A stretch of 64,000 nucleotides of DNA from an uncultured Eubacteriales bacterium (GTDB lineage Bacteria; Bacillota; Clostridia; Oscillospirales; CAG-272). Position numbers and translations under genes: made by a program. This document shows, in pieces, positions 33,579-41,347 of the stretch; the first letter of the stretch is position 1; the number at the start of each line of letters is the position of its first letter. The notes beneath the pieces were generated by a model that saw nothing but the letters and a program-made list of their open reading frames with translations, searched no databases and was not told the origin of the DNA. The DNA lies in NCBI GenBank assembly GCA_934433485.1, contig CAKRZR010000004.1, forward strand, positions 62,001-126,000, given 5' to 3'.

Positions 33579-35501
33579 ATGAAAGAGCTGATGCAGTCCG
33601 TTCCCTTTGTTGTACGTGCGTGGACGGAGGAGATTCCGTTTCACAAGACCGGGGCGGATACCTACGAAAATGACGCATATCGCCTGAAGGTCACGGTACA
33701 CACCACCACCTATCCGACCACAGGTGCCATCCGTCAGACCAATACCATTGAGAACTGCGGCAAAGACCCTGTGGTGCTGTCCGGCTTCTCGTCCGTCTTT
33801 ATCCACACCTGCCGCGGGAAGATCGGCGTGGATCGCAACCGTTGGCAGGCGGAGGGACAGTGGAATTTCTTCTCCCCGGAGCAGTGCGGACTTGTTCCAG
33901 CAACGATCCATCCGTGGGAACGCGAGACCTACACGATCTCCTCTGTCGGCAGCTGGTCCACAGGTGTCTTCTATCCGCTGACCATCGTACTTGGCGAGGA
34001 CGGATACGCGTATTATATGGAAATCGAAGGTGCGCACAACTGGCAGCTTACCCACATGGTGACAGGCTCCATGACCGCTCCCGCATTCGCGCTGGAAGGC
34101 ACGGCGGCGCATGAGGAAAACGGCGGATGGCACTATACGCTTCTGCCCGGTGAGTCATATACAACGGAGCCTGCGGTGTTCGGTCGTGTGCAGGGCGGAT
34201 ATGAGCAGGTCTGCGCGGAGCTTGTCGCCTACAAACGCGCCGTATCTCTGACCCATTATCCGAACGGCACGATCCCGGTCGTGTTCAACGATTATATGAA
34301 CTGTCTCTGGGGTTCTCCGTCCGATAAAAAGCTGCTTCCCCTCATCGACGCGGCGGCGGACGTCGGATGTGAGATCTTCTGCATCGACGCGGGCTGGCAC
34401 AAAAACGCGACGCCTGGTACCTATGGTGCGGCAGGCGACTGGATTGTGGCAAACGAGCGGTTTGGTGACGCGGGTCTTGACGGGATTTTCGCCCATATGC
34501 GGGAAAAGGGACTGACACCCGGCGTATGGTTCGAGTGGGATACCGTCAACGCCACCGCTGCCGCCCACGATCTCGACGACGACTGTCTGCTCAAACGGTA
34601 CGGTAAACCGTTCCCGCGCGCGTTTTTCAACTTTCGGAATGAAAAGGTACGTGCGCATCTGACGGCACGAGTGGACGAGCTGTACGGCATGGGTGTGCGT
34701 TACATCAAAAACGACTACAACCAGACGACGGGCATTGGCTGCGACTGCGATGACCTTGCTCCGTCAGAAGGACTCGTGCGCAATTATCACGCGTTCTGCG
34801 ATTTTGTGGACAGTCTGCGCGCGAAATACCCGGATCTCGTGATCGAAAACTGCGGCAGTGGCGCGTGCCGTGCGGACAACGGGACCCTCGCGCATTTCCA
34901 TCTCCAATCCACAAGCGATCAGGAATTTTACTACTGGTATCCCTCCGTTATCATCGGTTCCATGGCACATTTCGCACCGGAAAAAGCGGGAATCTGGTCG
35001 TATCCGATGGCGGTCCCGTTCGACAGACGTGAGGAGTTCACCCCGGACAAGGCATGGTATGACGAGATGGCAAGCGGGGAAGCGACCATTTTCAATCTGG
35101 TAAACGGCATGTGCGGTACACTCTACCAATCCGGGCGCATCGATCTGGCGGATGAAAAGAACCTCGCTCTCGTGAAAGAAGGCATTGCGGCATATAAGAA
35201 AATGCGCACCGATATCCTCTCCGCACATCCAATCGTACCGATTTCTCCGGAAAAAGTGCAAATCGGTACCTACGGCAACGCGGCGGCGGGACTGGAGACG
35301 GCGGACAAAGCAAAAGCGTATCTCGCGGTATGGCGAATCGGCACGGACACGGACACCGTACATGTTGATCTGACAAAATACGGCTACACAAGGGCACAGC
35401 CGTGGTATCCGGCGGCGTGCGACTGCACGTTTGCGGACGGCATTCTTACCGTTCATCTGCCGGAAAAGTTCTCCGCGCGGATGATTCTCCTGACAAAATA
35501 A
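33579..35501 (+). CDS. Alpha-galactosidase, GH36-like
   Basis: The 640-residue protein has a beta-sandwich N-terminal domain (to about residue 215), a TIM barrel and a C-terminal beta domain. Barrel motifs fit GH36/clan GH-D: FCIDAGWHKN (residues about 266-275), YIKNDYN (375-381) with probable nucleophile Asp379, CGSGACRADNG, and STSDQ (444-448) with probable acid/base Asp447. There is no signal peptide, so it acts on imported alpha-galactosides. It starts after GAAAGGA. A Gfo/Idh oxidoreductase with its own promoter follows. Confidence 0.85.
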   Translation: MKELMQSVPFVVRAWTEEIPFHKTGADTYENDAYRLKVTVHTTTYPTTGAIRQTNTIENCGKDPVVLSGFSSVFIHTCRGKIGVDRNRWQAEGQWNFFSPEQCGLVPATIHPWERETYTISSVGSWSTGVFYPLTIVLGEDGYAYYMEIEGAHNWQLTHMVTGSMTAPAFALEGTAAHEENGGWHYTLLPGESYTTEPAVFGRVQGGYEQVCAELVAYKRAVSLTHYPNGTIPVVFNDYMNCLWGSPSDKKLLPLIDAAADVGCEIFCIDAGWHKNATPGTYGAAGDWIVANERFGDAGLDGIFAHMREKGLTPGVWFEWDTVNATAAAHDLDDDCLLKRYGKPFPRAFFNFRNEKVRAHLTARVDELYGMGVRYIKNDYNQTTGIGCDCDDLAPSEGLVRNYHAFCDFVDSLRAKYPDLVIENCGSGACRADNGTLAHFHLQSTSDQEFYYWYPSVIIGSMAHFAPEKAGIWSYPMAVPFDRREEFTPDKAWYDEMASGEATIFNLVNGMCGTLYQSGRIDLADEKNLALVKEGIAAYKKMRTDILSAHPIVPISPEKVQIGTYGNAAAGLETADKAKAYLAVWRIGTDTDTVHVDLTKYGYTRAQPWYPAACDCTFADGILTVHLPEKFSARMILLTK

Positions 35502-35563
35502 CGTGCTCGCGGAAAAATACATAGAAAATCCGCATGTTTCGGACAGAAATATGGAGAAAACGC

Positions 35564-35592
35564 TTGACTTACTGCGATGAAATTGCTATAAT
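35564..35592 (+). promoter_or_regulatory. Promoter of the Gfo/Idh gene
   Basis: TTGACT (35564-35569) and TATAAT (35587-35592) have a 17-bp spacer, about 85 bp before the start codon. Confidence 0.8.
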
Positions 35593-35676
35593 AAGGGCAG
35601 CCGGACGCTCGTTATGACGTTCGAGAGAAACGAAATACACCGAAACGCAGGGAATTCCCTGTACAAGGAGGAAAGT

Positions 35677-36678
35677 ATGGCAAAGATTCAGGCTGCATTT
35701 ATTGGCTGCGGCGGCAGAAACAGCGTGCACCTGCAGAAGTGCATGGACATGGGAGACGTGGAATTTGTCGGCTTCTGCGATGTCGTAGAGGAAAAGGCAT
35801 ACGCGTACGCGGAGAGAACCAAAACCGATCCGGCTGGTAAGATTTTCACCTGCCACCGCGAAATGCTCGCGCATGTGACCCCGGAAGTGATCTTCATCGC
35901 GGTTCCGCCGCATCAGCATGGTGACATCGAATATGCCGTGATCGAAAAGGGCATTCCGTTTATGGTTGAAAAGCCGATCGCGCTGGATATGGCGATGGCG
36001 GAGGACATCCAGAAGAAAATCCACGAAAAGGGTCTGATCACCGCCACCGGTTTCCAGGACAGATACCAGAACCTGACCCAGATCATGAAGGACTACATCA
36101 AGGACAAGGAAGTCGGTCTGGTGTCAGCCGCATGGTTCGGTGGTATTCCGGGCGTGTCGTGGTGGAGAAGAATGGAAACCTCCGGCGGTCAGGTCGTAGA
36201 GCAGAACATTCACCTGTTTGACCAGGCGCGTTTCCTGTTCGGCGAACCGCTGTACGTCAACTGCGCCGGCGCGCGCGGCATCGTGGACGGCGACGAATAC
36301 GGCGTACCGGGTTACAACGTACACGACTATTCTTCCGCGGTCATCAAGTTCCAGAGCGGCGTGGTCGCCAACATCTTCACGGGCTGCTATGTGCGCGAAG
36401 GCGGCGGTATGCAGAGCGGCATGAACATCTACTGCAAGGACGCGACCCTCGAATACGCACTGCGCTCCTGGCTGAAGATCCGCGACAAGAACGGCGAACA
36501 GTACTTTGAAAGAGGCGAAGAGCAGACCGGCATCATGGATAAGATCTTCCTCGACGCGGTCCGCACAGGAGACACCTCCAAGATCCTCGCCGACTACGAC
36601 AACGCGGTGAAGAGTCTCCGTCTCTGCCTTGCCTGCAACGAGTCCATCGAAACCGGCAAGACCATCTTCCTCGCGTAA
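35677..36678 (+). CDS. Gfo/Idh/MocA family oxidoreductase
   Basis: The start is ATG 35677 behind AAGGAGG; 333 residues. The N-terminal NAD(P)-binding fold has AAFIGCGGRNSVHLQKC, and EKPIALDMAMAEDI contains the family EKP motif with its Lys. The C-terminal domain follows (TGFQDRYQNL, GGQVVEQNIHLFDQARFLFG). Such enzymes oxidise or epimerise sugars, inositols or their derivatives; the substrate is not clear. It may process a product of the upstream alpha-galactosidase. Confidence 0.92.
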   Translation: MAKIQAAFIGCGGRNSVHLQKCMDMGDVEFVGFCDVVEEKAYAYAERTKTDPAGKIFTCHREMLAHVTPEVIFIAVPPHQHGDIEYAVIEKGIPFMVEKPIALDMAMAEDIQKKIHEKGLITATGFQDRYQNLTQIMKDYIKDKEVGLVSAAWFGGIPGVSWWRRMETSGGQVVEQNIHLFDQARFLFGEPLYVNCAGARGIVDGDEYGVPGYNVHDYSSAVIKFQSGVVANIFTGCYVREGGGMQSGMNIYCKDATLEYALRSWLKIRDKNGEQYFERGEEQTGIMDKIFLDAVRTGDTSKILADYDNAVKSLRLCLACNESIETGKTIFLA

Positions 36679-36694
36679 AACAGGCATACATAGG

Positions 36695-36728
36695 AAAAAA
36701 GCTGTCGGATCCGCTCCGGCGGCTTTTT
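36695..36728 (+). terminator. Terminator of the Gfo/Idh gene
   Basis: AAAAAGCTGTCGG (from 36696) pairs with CCGGCGGCTTTTT (to 36728) with two G-T pairs, then a short T run. Confidence 0.75.
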
Positions 36729-36792
36729 CGCATTTTCTGATTTGTTTCCGCTGGATTTTGTTGGGTTGGTTCAAAAAATCTACGGAAACCTG

Positions 36793-36821
36793 TTGACAGT
36801 CACATGAACGTGTGATATAAT
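36793..36821 (+). promoter_or_regulatory. Promoter of DUF1836-NfeD-flotillin with a palindrome in the spacer
   Basis: TTGACA (36793-36798) and TATAAT (36816-36821) are consensus boxes with a 17-bp spacer. TCACA (36800-36804) and TGTGA (36811-36815) form an inverted repeat filling the spacer, a position where a repressor would block polymerase. Confidence 0.7.
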
Positions 36822-36877
36822 AATAGCAGAGTAAGGCGTGCGGAAAACCGGACGTTTTGGCAAAGGAGGATCACGCG

Positions 36878-37477
36878 ATGCAAACCATCGAAAGCCGCAC
36901 GATACCGGGGACGATTCTGGAGCGTTCCAAGATGGACGGCGCTGACGGAATGGAGTTTCTCGATAAAGTATTTTTTATAACAAACGGTATTATGCTCACC
37001 CAGATCCGAGAGATCACCGGGATCGACGGCACAACACTGCAAAACTGGCTCAAACGCGGATGGGTCGCCTCTCCGGAGCATAAAATGTACTCTAAGGAGC
37101 ACCTCGCGCGGATTCTGCTCATCAATATCATGCGCGATACCCTACAGTTGTCCCAGATCTCCGGTGTATTGCGCTATATCAACGGGGAAGTAGACACAAC
37201 GGAGGACGACATTATCACGGAAAGTCAGCTTTACGACTACGTCTGTCGGGTGATCGCCATTCTCGCGGATCAAAGCTCTGCCGGACTCAACGGTATGGAG
37301 CGCGCGATTCGTGCGGTAACGGCGGACTACACCGAACGCTTCACCGGCGCGCGTGCCCGTCTGGAAACGGGATTGAACATCATCGTGTCCGCGTATTACG
37401 GCTCGCTCGTCAAGCAGCATACGGACGCACTGGTGGAAGCCTGCTGCGGAAAAACGCTCCGTCGAAAGCGTCCATAA
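36878..37477 (+). CDS. DUF1836 family putative regulator
   Basis: The 199-residue protein starts at ATG 36878 behind AAAGGAGG. The central part matches DUF1836: ITNGIMLTQIREITGIDGTT, then LQNWLKRGWVASPEHKMYSK and LARILLINIMRDTLQLSQIS, a MerR-like DNA-binding pattern. I know no characterised member. It precedes the NfeD-like/flotillin pair by 49 bp and the palindrome in its promoter suggests autoregulation, which is inference. Confidence 0.8.
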   Translation: MQTIESRTIPGTILERSKMDGADGMEFLDKVFFITNGIMLTQIREITGIDGTTLQNWLKRGWVASPEHKMYSKEHLARILLINIMRDTLQLSQISGVLRYINGEVDTTEDDIITESQLYDYVCRVIAILADQSSAGLNGMERAIRAVTADYTERFTGARARLETGLNIIVSAYYGSLVKQHTDALVEACCGKTLRRKRP

Positions 37478-37526
37478 TGGCAAACGGACAATCGGCACAG
37501 AAAAATAGTCGCATGTTGGCGGCAGA

Positions 37527-38156
37527 ATGGAGAACAATATGATTACATGGTGGAACGGTATGGATACGGTAGGGCAGATCATGGCACTCATCGCGATCCC
37601 TGCCACACTGGTTCTCGTCGTACAGACGTTGCTCTTGCTGTTTGGCATCGGAGACAACGACATGGACGACGGCATCGATCTGAACGACAACGGCATGATC
37701 GATACGCCAGGTGACGGAGGCGGCGACGGGCTGATGCTCTTTTCCCTACGCGGGATCATGGCAATGGCGGCGATCGGCGGCTGGAGCGGACTGGTCATGC
37801 ACGAAGCGGGGATCAACCTGGTCGTCACCATCTTCTTAGCCTGCGCGTTCGGTTTTATGGCACTGGTCGCCATCGCGTATCTCATGAAGCTGTCCATGCG
37901 CTTGCAGTCAAACGGGAACATCAACCTCGGATATGCCATCGGCAAAGTGGGCAGCGTGTATATCCCGATCCCGGCGGCAATGCAGGGCGTGGGTAAGATC
38001 AACATCACGATCCAGGAGCGCTTTGTCGAGGTTTGCGCTATGACCAGAGCCAAAAGACGGCTGAAAACCGGCGAAAGTGTGCGCGTCGTGGCGACAGACG
38101 AAACTGGCAATGTCGTCGTGGAACCTTTGCAGAATCCGGAAACGGATGAAACATAA
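37527..38156 (+). CDS. NfeD-like membrane protein, flotillin partner
   Basis: A 209-residue protein with about three membrane segments (MALIAIPATLVLVVQTLLLL, FSLRGIMAMAAIGGWSGLVM, LVVTIFLACAFGFMALVAIA) separated by an Asp/Gly-rich acidic loop (residues about 43-68). A C-terminal OB-like domain follows (GKVGSVYIPIPAAMQGVGKI, then GESVRVVATDETGNVVVEPL). Length, layout and place before a flotillin gene fit the NfeD/YuaF group that works with flotillins in membrane microdomains. Confidence 0.75.
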   Translation: MENNMITWWNGMDTVGQIMALIAIPATLVLVVQTLLLLFGIGDNDMDDGIDLNDNGMIDTPGDGGGDGLMLFSLRGIMAMAAIGGWSGLVMHEAGINLVVTIFLACAFGFMALVAIAYLMKLSMRLQSNGNINLGYAIGKVGSVYIPIPAAMQGVGKINITIQERFVEVCAMTRAKRRLKTGESVRVVATDETGNVVVEPLQNPETDET

Positions 38157-38185
38157 TAAAAACAACCACAAAGGGAGGTTCACCA

Positions 38186-39640
38186 ATGAATTACGAAGAA
38201 TACACGACGTATTCCTCCGGCGCAGGCATCAACGTATCCACACTCTTTCTTGTGTGCGTGATCGTGCTGCTTGTCCTGACGACTGTCATCGTCATCCTGT
38301 CCCGCTATCGCAAATGCCCGTCCGACAAGATCCTCGTCATCTACGGTAAGGTCGGCTCCGGTCAGGACGGATCGTCCCGCTCGTCCAAATGTATCCACGG
38401 CGGCGCATCCTTCATCTGGCCCGTGGTGCAGGCGTACGAATACCTCGACCTGACCCCTATGTCCATCTCTGTGGACCTGCGCAACGCTCTGTCGAAGCAG
38501 AATATCCGTGTGGACGTGCCGTCCCGCTTCACAGTCGGTATTTCCACGGAAACCGGCGTCATGCAGAACGCGGCGGAACGGCTCCTCGGCATGAAAACGG
38601 ACGAGATCAAGCAGGTCGCGGAGGATATTATCTTCGGTCAGATGCGTCTGATTATCGCGACAATGGAAATCGAGGAGATCAACGCGGACCGCGATAAGTT
38701 CCTTGAGGCAGTGTCTAACAACGTCGAAACCGAACTGAAGAAAATCGGTCTCCGGCTCATCAACGTGAATGTCACCGACATCACCGACGAGAGCGGCTAC
38801 ATCGAAGCGCTCGGTAAGGAAGCGGCGGCACAGGCTATCAATACAGCAAAGGTATCTGTGGCGGAAGCGGAACGCGGCGGTGCCATCGGTTCGGCGGAAG
38901 CGGAGCGTGAAAAGAGAGTCCGCGTGTCCAAGTCCAATTCCGAAGCGGTCGCCGGTGAAAACGAAGCCAAGGTGCAGATCGCGGAATCCGAGGCGATCCG
39001 TCGTGAAAAAGAAGCGGAAGCTTTAAAACGGGCAACGGCAGCGGAAAACATCCAGTCCGCGCGCGCTATGGAGGAATCCTACGCCGCACAGAAGGATGCG
39101 GAAATTGCCAGAGCCCATCTGGAGCAGGCAAAACTCGAAGCGGACGTCCTCGTCAAGGCGGAGATCCGCAAGAAAGAATTGGAGCTCCAGGCAGAAGCGG
39201 AAGCCGAGCAGATTCGACGCAGAGCACGTGGTGAAGCGGACGCGACGCTTCTCAAAATGCAGGCGGAAGCCGATGGTATGCGCCAGATTCTCATGAAACA
39301 GGCGGAAGGCTTCGCGGATATCGTAAAGTCCGCGGGTGGAGACGCCTCCGACGCGATCCGGCTCATGCTTGCCGATAAGATGGAAGAGCTCACAAAGATC
39401 CAGGTGGAAGCGATTAAGAACCTCAAGATCGACAAGATCACGGTCTGGGACAACGGCGTGACATCTCCCGACGGAAAGAACACCACCGCAAATTTCGTGT
39501 CCGGACTGATGAAGAGCATTCCTCCGATGAACGAAATGTTCGACATGGCGGGCATGCAGCTGCCGAAGTATCTCGGCGAAACCAAGCCGGAAACAGGCGC
39601 CGCAGAGCAGACGCCGAACGATACAAGCGCGGACGCGTAA
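38186..39640 (+). CDS. floT: Flotillin-like SPFH protein
   Basis: The 484-residue protein has an N-terminal membrane segment (VSTLFLVCVIVLLVLTTVIV), an SPFH domain (about residues 45-215, with INVNVTDITDESGYIEALGK) and a long Ala/Glu-rich coiled coil (about 220-390) full of EA repeats, as in FloT/reggie proteins. It should oligomerise at the inner face of the membrane. It starts after GGGAGG, 29 bp downstream of the NfeD-like gene, and a terminator follows. Confidence 0.92.
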   Translation: MNYEEYTTYSSGAGINVSTLFLVCVIVLLVLTTVIVILSRYRKCPSDKILVIYGKVGSGQDGSSRSSKCIHGGASFIWPVVQAYEYLDLTPMSISVDLRNALSKQNIRVDVPSRFTVGISTETGVMQNAAERLLGMKTDEIKQVAEDIIFGQMRLIIATMEIEEINADRDKFLEAVSNNVETELKKIGLRLINVNVTDITDESGYIEALGKEAAAQAINTAKVSVAEAERGGAIGSAEAEREKRVRVSKSNSEAVAGENEAKVQIAESEAIRREKEAEALKRATAAENIQSARAMEESYAAQKDAEIARAHLEQAKLEADVLVKAEIRKKELELQAEAEAEQIRRRARGEADATLLKMQAEADGMRQILMKQAEGFADIVKSAGGDASDAIRLMLADKMEELTKIQVEAIKNLKIDKITVWDNGVTSPDGKNTTANFVSGLMKSIPPMNEMFDMAGMQLPKYLGETKPETGAAEQTPNDTSADA

Positions 39641-39674
39641 TCGGGTTTCCTGCAAAACGATTTCCGGATCCCAT

Positions 39675-39708
39675 AAAAAGCGGCATTCGTCATAGAGTGC
39701 CGTTTTTT
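39675..39708 (+). terminator. Terminator after the flotillin gene
   Basis: CGGCATT (39681-39687) pairs with AGTGCCG (39696-39702), with A and T runs on each side (TTTTTT to 39708). Confidence 0.8.
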
Positions 39709-39730
39709 GTTATCAAATTTGCCAATCCTC

Positions 39731-39767
39731 TTGCAATCTGTGTAAAAACATGCTATACTATAGCATG
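39731..39767 (+). promoter_or_regulatory. Promoter with perfect 19-bp palindromic operator
   Basis: TTGCAA (39731-39736) and TATACT (39754-39759) have a 17-bp spacer. CATGCTATACTATAGCATG (39749-39767) is a perfect palindrome with 9-bp arms around one C and covers the whole -10 box and start region. It looks like a dimeric repressor site; I found no second copy in this window. Confidence 0.75.
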
Positions 39768-39807
39768 GAAAAAGCTGTCAAAGGCTTTTGGCAAAGGAGA
39801 AAAAAGG

Positions 39808-41250
39808 ATGATTACACTGAATCGCGCCGAGCTGCGGGATAAGATCTACGCCTGCTGGATCGGCAAGAACATTGGCGGCACGATGGGCACTCCCTACGAA
39901 GGACGCCGCGAAATCAACGATATACAAGGCTTTGTGACCAAGCCGGGCGAGGTACTGCCGAACGATGACCTTGATCTGCAGATGATCTGGCTGCGCGTGA
40001 TCGAGGAGGACGGTCCGTACAAGGCAAACGCCGATCTGCTCGGCGAGTATTGGATCGACAGCATTCCGCCGCATTGGAACGAATACGGTATCTGCAAGGG
40101 CAATATGCGCGGTGGTCTCGTGCCGCCTCTGTCCGGTCAGTACCACAACGATTGGAAGGACTCCAACGGCGCGTGGATTCGTACCGAAATCTGGGCTTCC
40201 ATGGCGCCGGCAAGCCCGGATACCGCTATCCGTTATGCCCGTGAGGACGCGTGCGTGGATCATGGCAGCGGCGAGGGCACCTACGCGGCGATCTTTGTAG
40301 CAGCAATGGAATCTGCGGCATTTGTTGTAAACGATATTCGTACGCTCATCGACATTGGTCTGTCCAAGATCCCGGAAAAATGCCGCATGGCACAGTCGAT
40401 CCGTCTGCTGCTCGATTGCTATGACAACGGCGTAGACTGGAAGACCTGCCGCAATCGCCTTGTGGAGGATTCCGCTGACCTCGGTTGGTTTGAAGCGCCG
40501 TGCAATGTGGCGTTCGCGATGCTTGGTATGCTGTACGGCGAGGGAGATTTTAAGCGCTCCATGATCCTTGCTATCAACTGTGGGGACGATACGGATTGTA
40601 CTGCCGCTACACTGGGTTCGCTGTGGGGCATCATGTACGGCACCGCGGGCATCCCGGAGGATTGGGCTTCCTATATCGGCGATTCCATCACGACCGTGGC
40701 GATCAACAGACCGTCCGTATATAAAATTCCCGCGACCTGCAATGAGCTGACCGATCGCGTGATGGCACAGCAGGTGGCGATGCTTCACGCAAACCATGTC
40801 ACGAACGTGAAAATTTCAGACGCGCCGACACATGTGGACGAAGGAGACATCAAGGGCTTCTACGGCGGCAATCTCGCAAAGCAGCTTTGTGAAAAGAAGG
40901 GCAACGCGTATACCGTCGACTTCTACTGGGCAAGCGCGGAGGTCATTTTCGACGGCGAACCCGAAATCGCACCGAATGGCGAGGTGGGCGTGACCATCCA
41001 TTTCCGCAACAAGTTCCGCCAGCCGCAGCACATGCATTTCCGCTGGTTACTGCCGGAAGGCTTTATCGTAAAGGAAGGTCGCAGCGCGCTCTATTTGAGC
41101 CACGAAACGCCGCATAACAAGGGCGAGGCGGTTATGCACGTCACCATTGTTGCCGGCGACACCGTGGAAGCGATGAACCGTCCTGTGCTGGAGGTTACCG
41201 CGATGGGACGTCCGCATGTCGGCTATGTGCCGATCACACTGCTTGGCTGA
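39808..41250 (+). CDS. ADP-ribosylglycohydrolase family protein with C-terminal beta domain
   Basis: The start is ATG 39808 behind AAAGGAG; 480 residues. Residues 1-345 match the ADP-ribosylglycohydrolase fold: GKNIGGTMGTPYEG, PNDDLDLQMIW in place of the usual DDT metal motif, and GDDTDCTAATLGSLWGIMYG, which supplies the second set of metal ligands. The last about 130 residues are a beta-sandwich-like extension. Related gut-bacterial proteins often lie among sugar genes, so the substrate may be an N- or O-glycoside rather than ADP-ribosylated protein; this is inference. Expression is probably controlled through the palindrome at 39749-39767. Confidence 0.85.
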   Translation: MITLNRAELRDKIYACWIGKNIGGTMGTPYEGRREINDIQGFVTKPGEVLPNDDLDLQMIWLRVIEEDGPYKANADLLGEYWIDSIPPHWNEYGICKGNMRGGLVPPLSGQYHNDWKDSNGAWIRTEIWASMAPASPDTAIRYAREDACVDHGSGEGTYAAIFVAAMESAAFVVNDIRTLIDIGLSKIPEKCRMAQSIRLLLDCYDNGVDWKTCRNRLVEDSADLGWFEAPCNVAFAMLGMLYGEGDFKRSMILAINCGDDTDCTAATLGSLWGIMYGTAGIPEDWASYIGDSITTVAINRPSVYKIPATCNELTDRVMAQQVAMLHANHVTNVKISDAPTHVDEGDIKGFYGGNLAKQLCEKKGNAYTVDFYWASAEVIFDGEPEIAPNGEVGVTIHFRNKFRQPQHMHFRWLLPEGFIVKEGRSALYLSHETPHNKGEAVMHVTIVAGDTVEAMNRPVLEVTAMGRPHVGYVPITLLG

Positions 41251-41285
41251 TGACGCAGGAATAAAACGCATTGTTCTGAAATAGA

Positions 41286-41341
41286 AAAACCGGATCCGAT
41301 TCAGGAAAAAACACTGGACAGATCCGGTTTTCTATATTCTT
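41286..41341. terminator. Bidirectional terminator between convergent genes
   Basis: AAAACCGGATC (41286-41296) pairs with GATCCGGTTTT (41331-41341). It serves the rightward ADP-ribosylglycohydrolase gene and the leftward operon ending at 41348. Confidence 0.85.
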
Positions 41342-41347
41342 AGCTTT

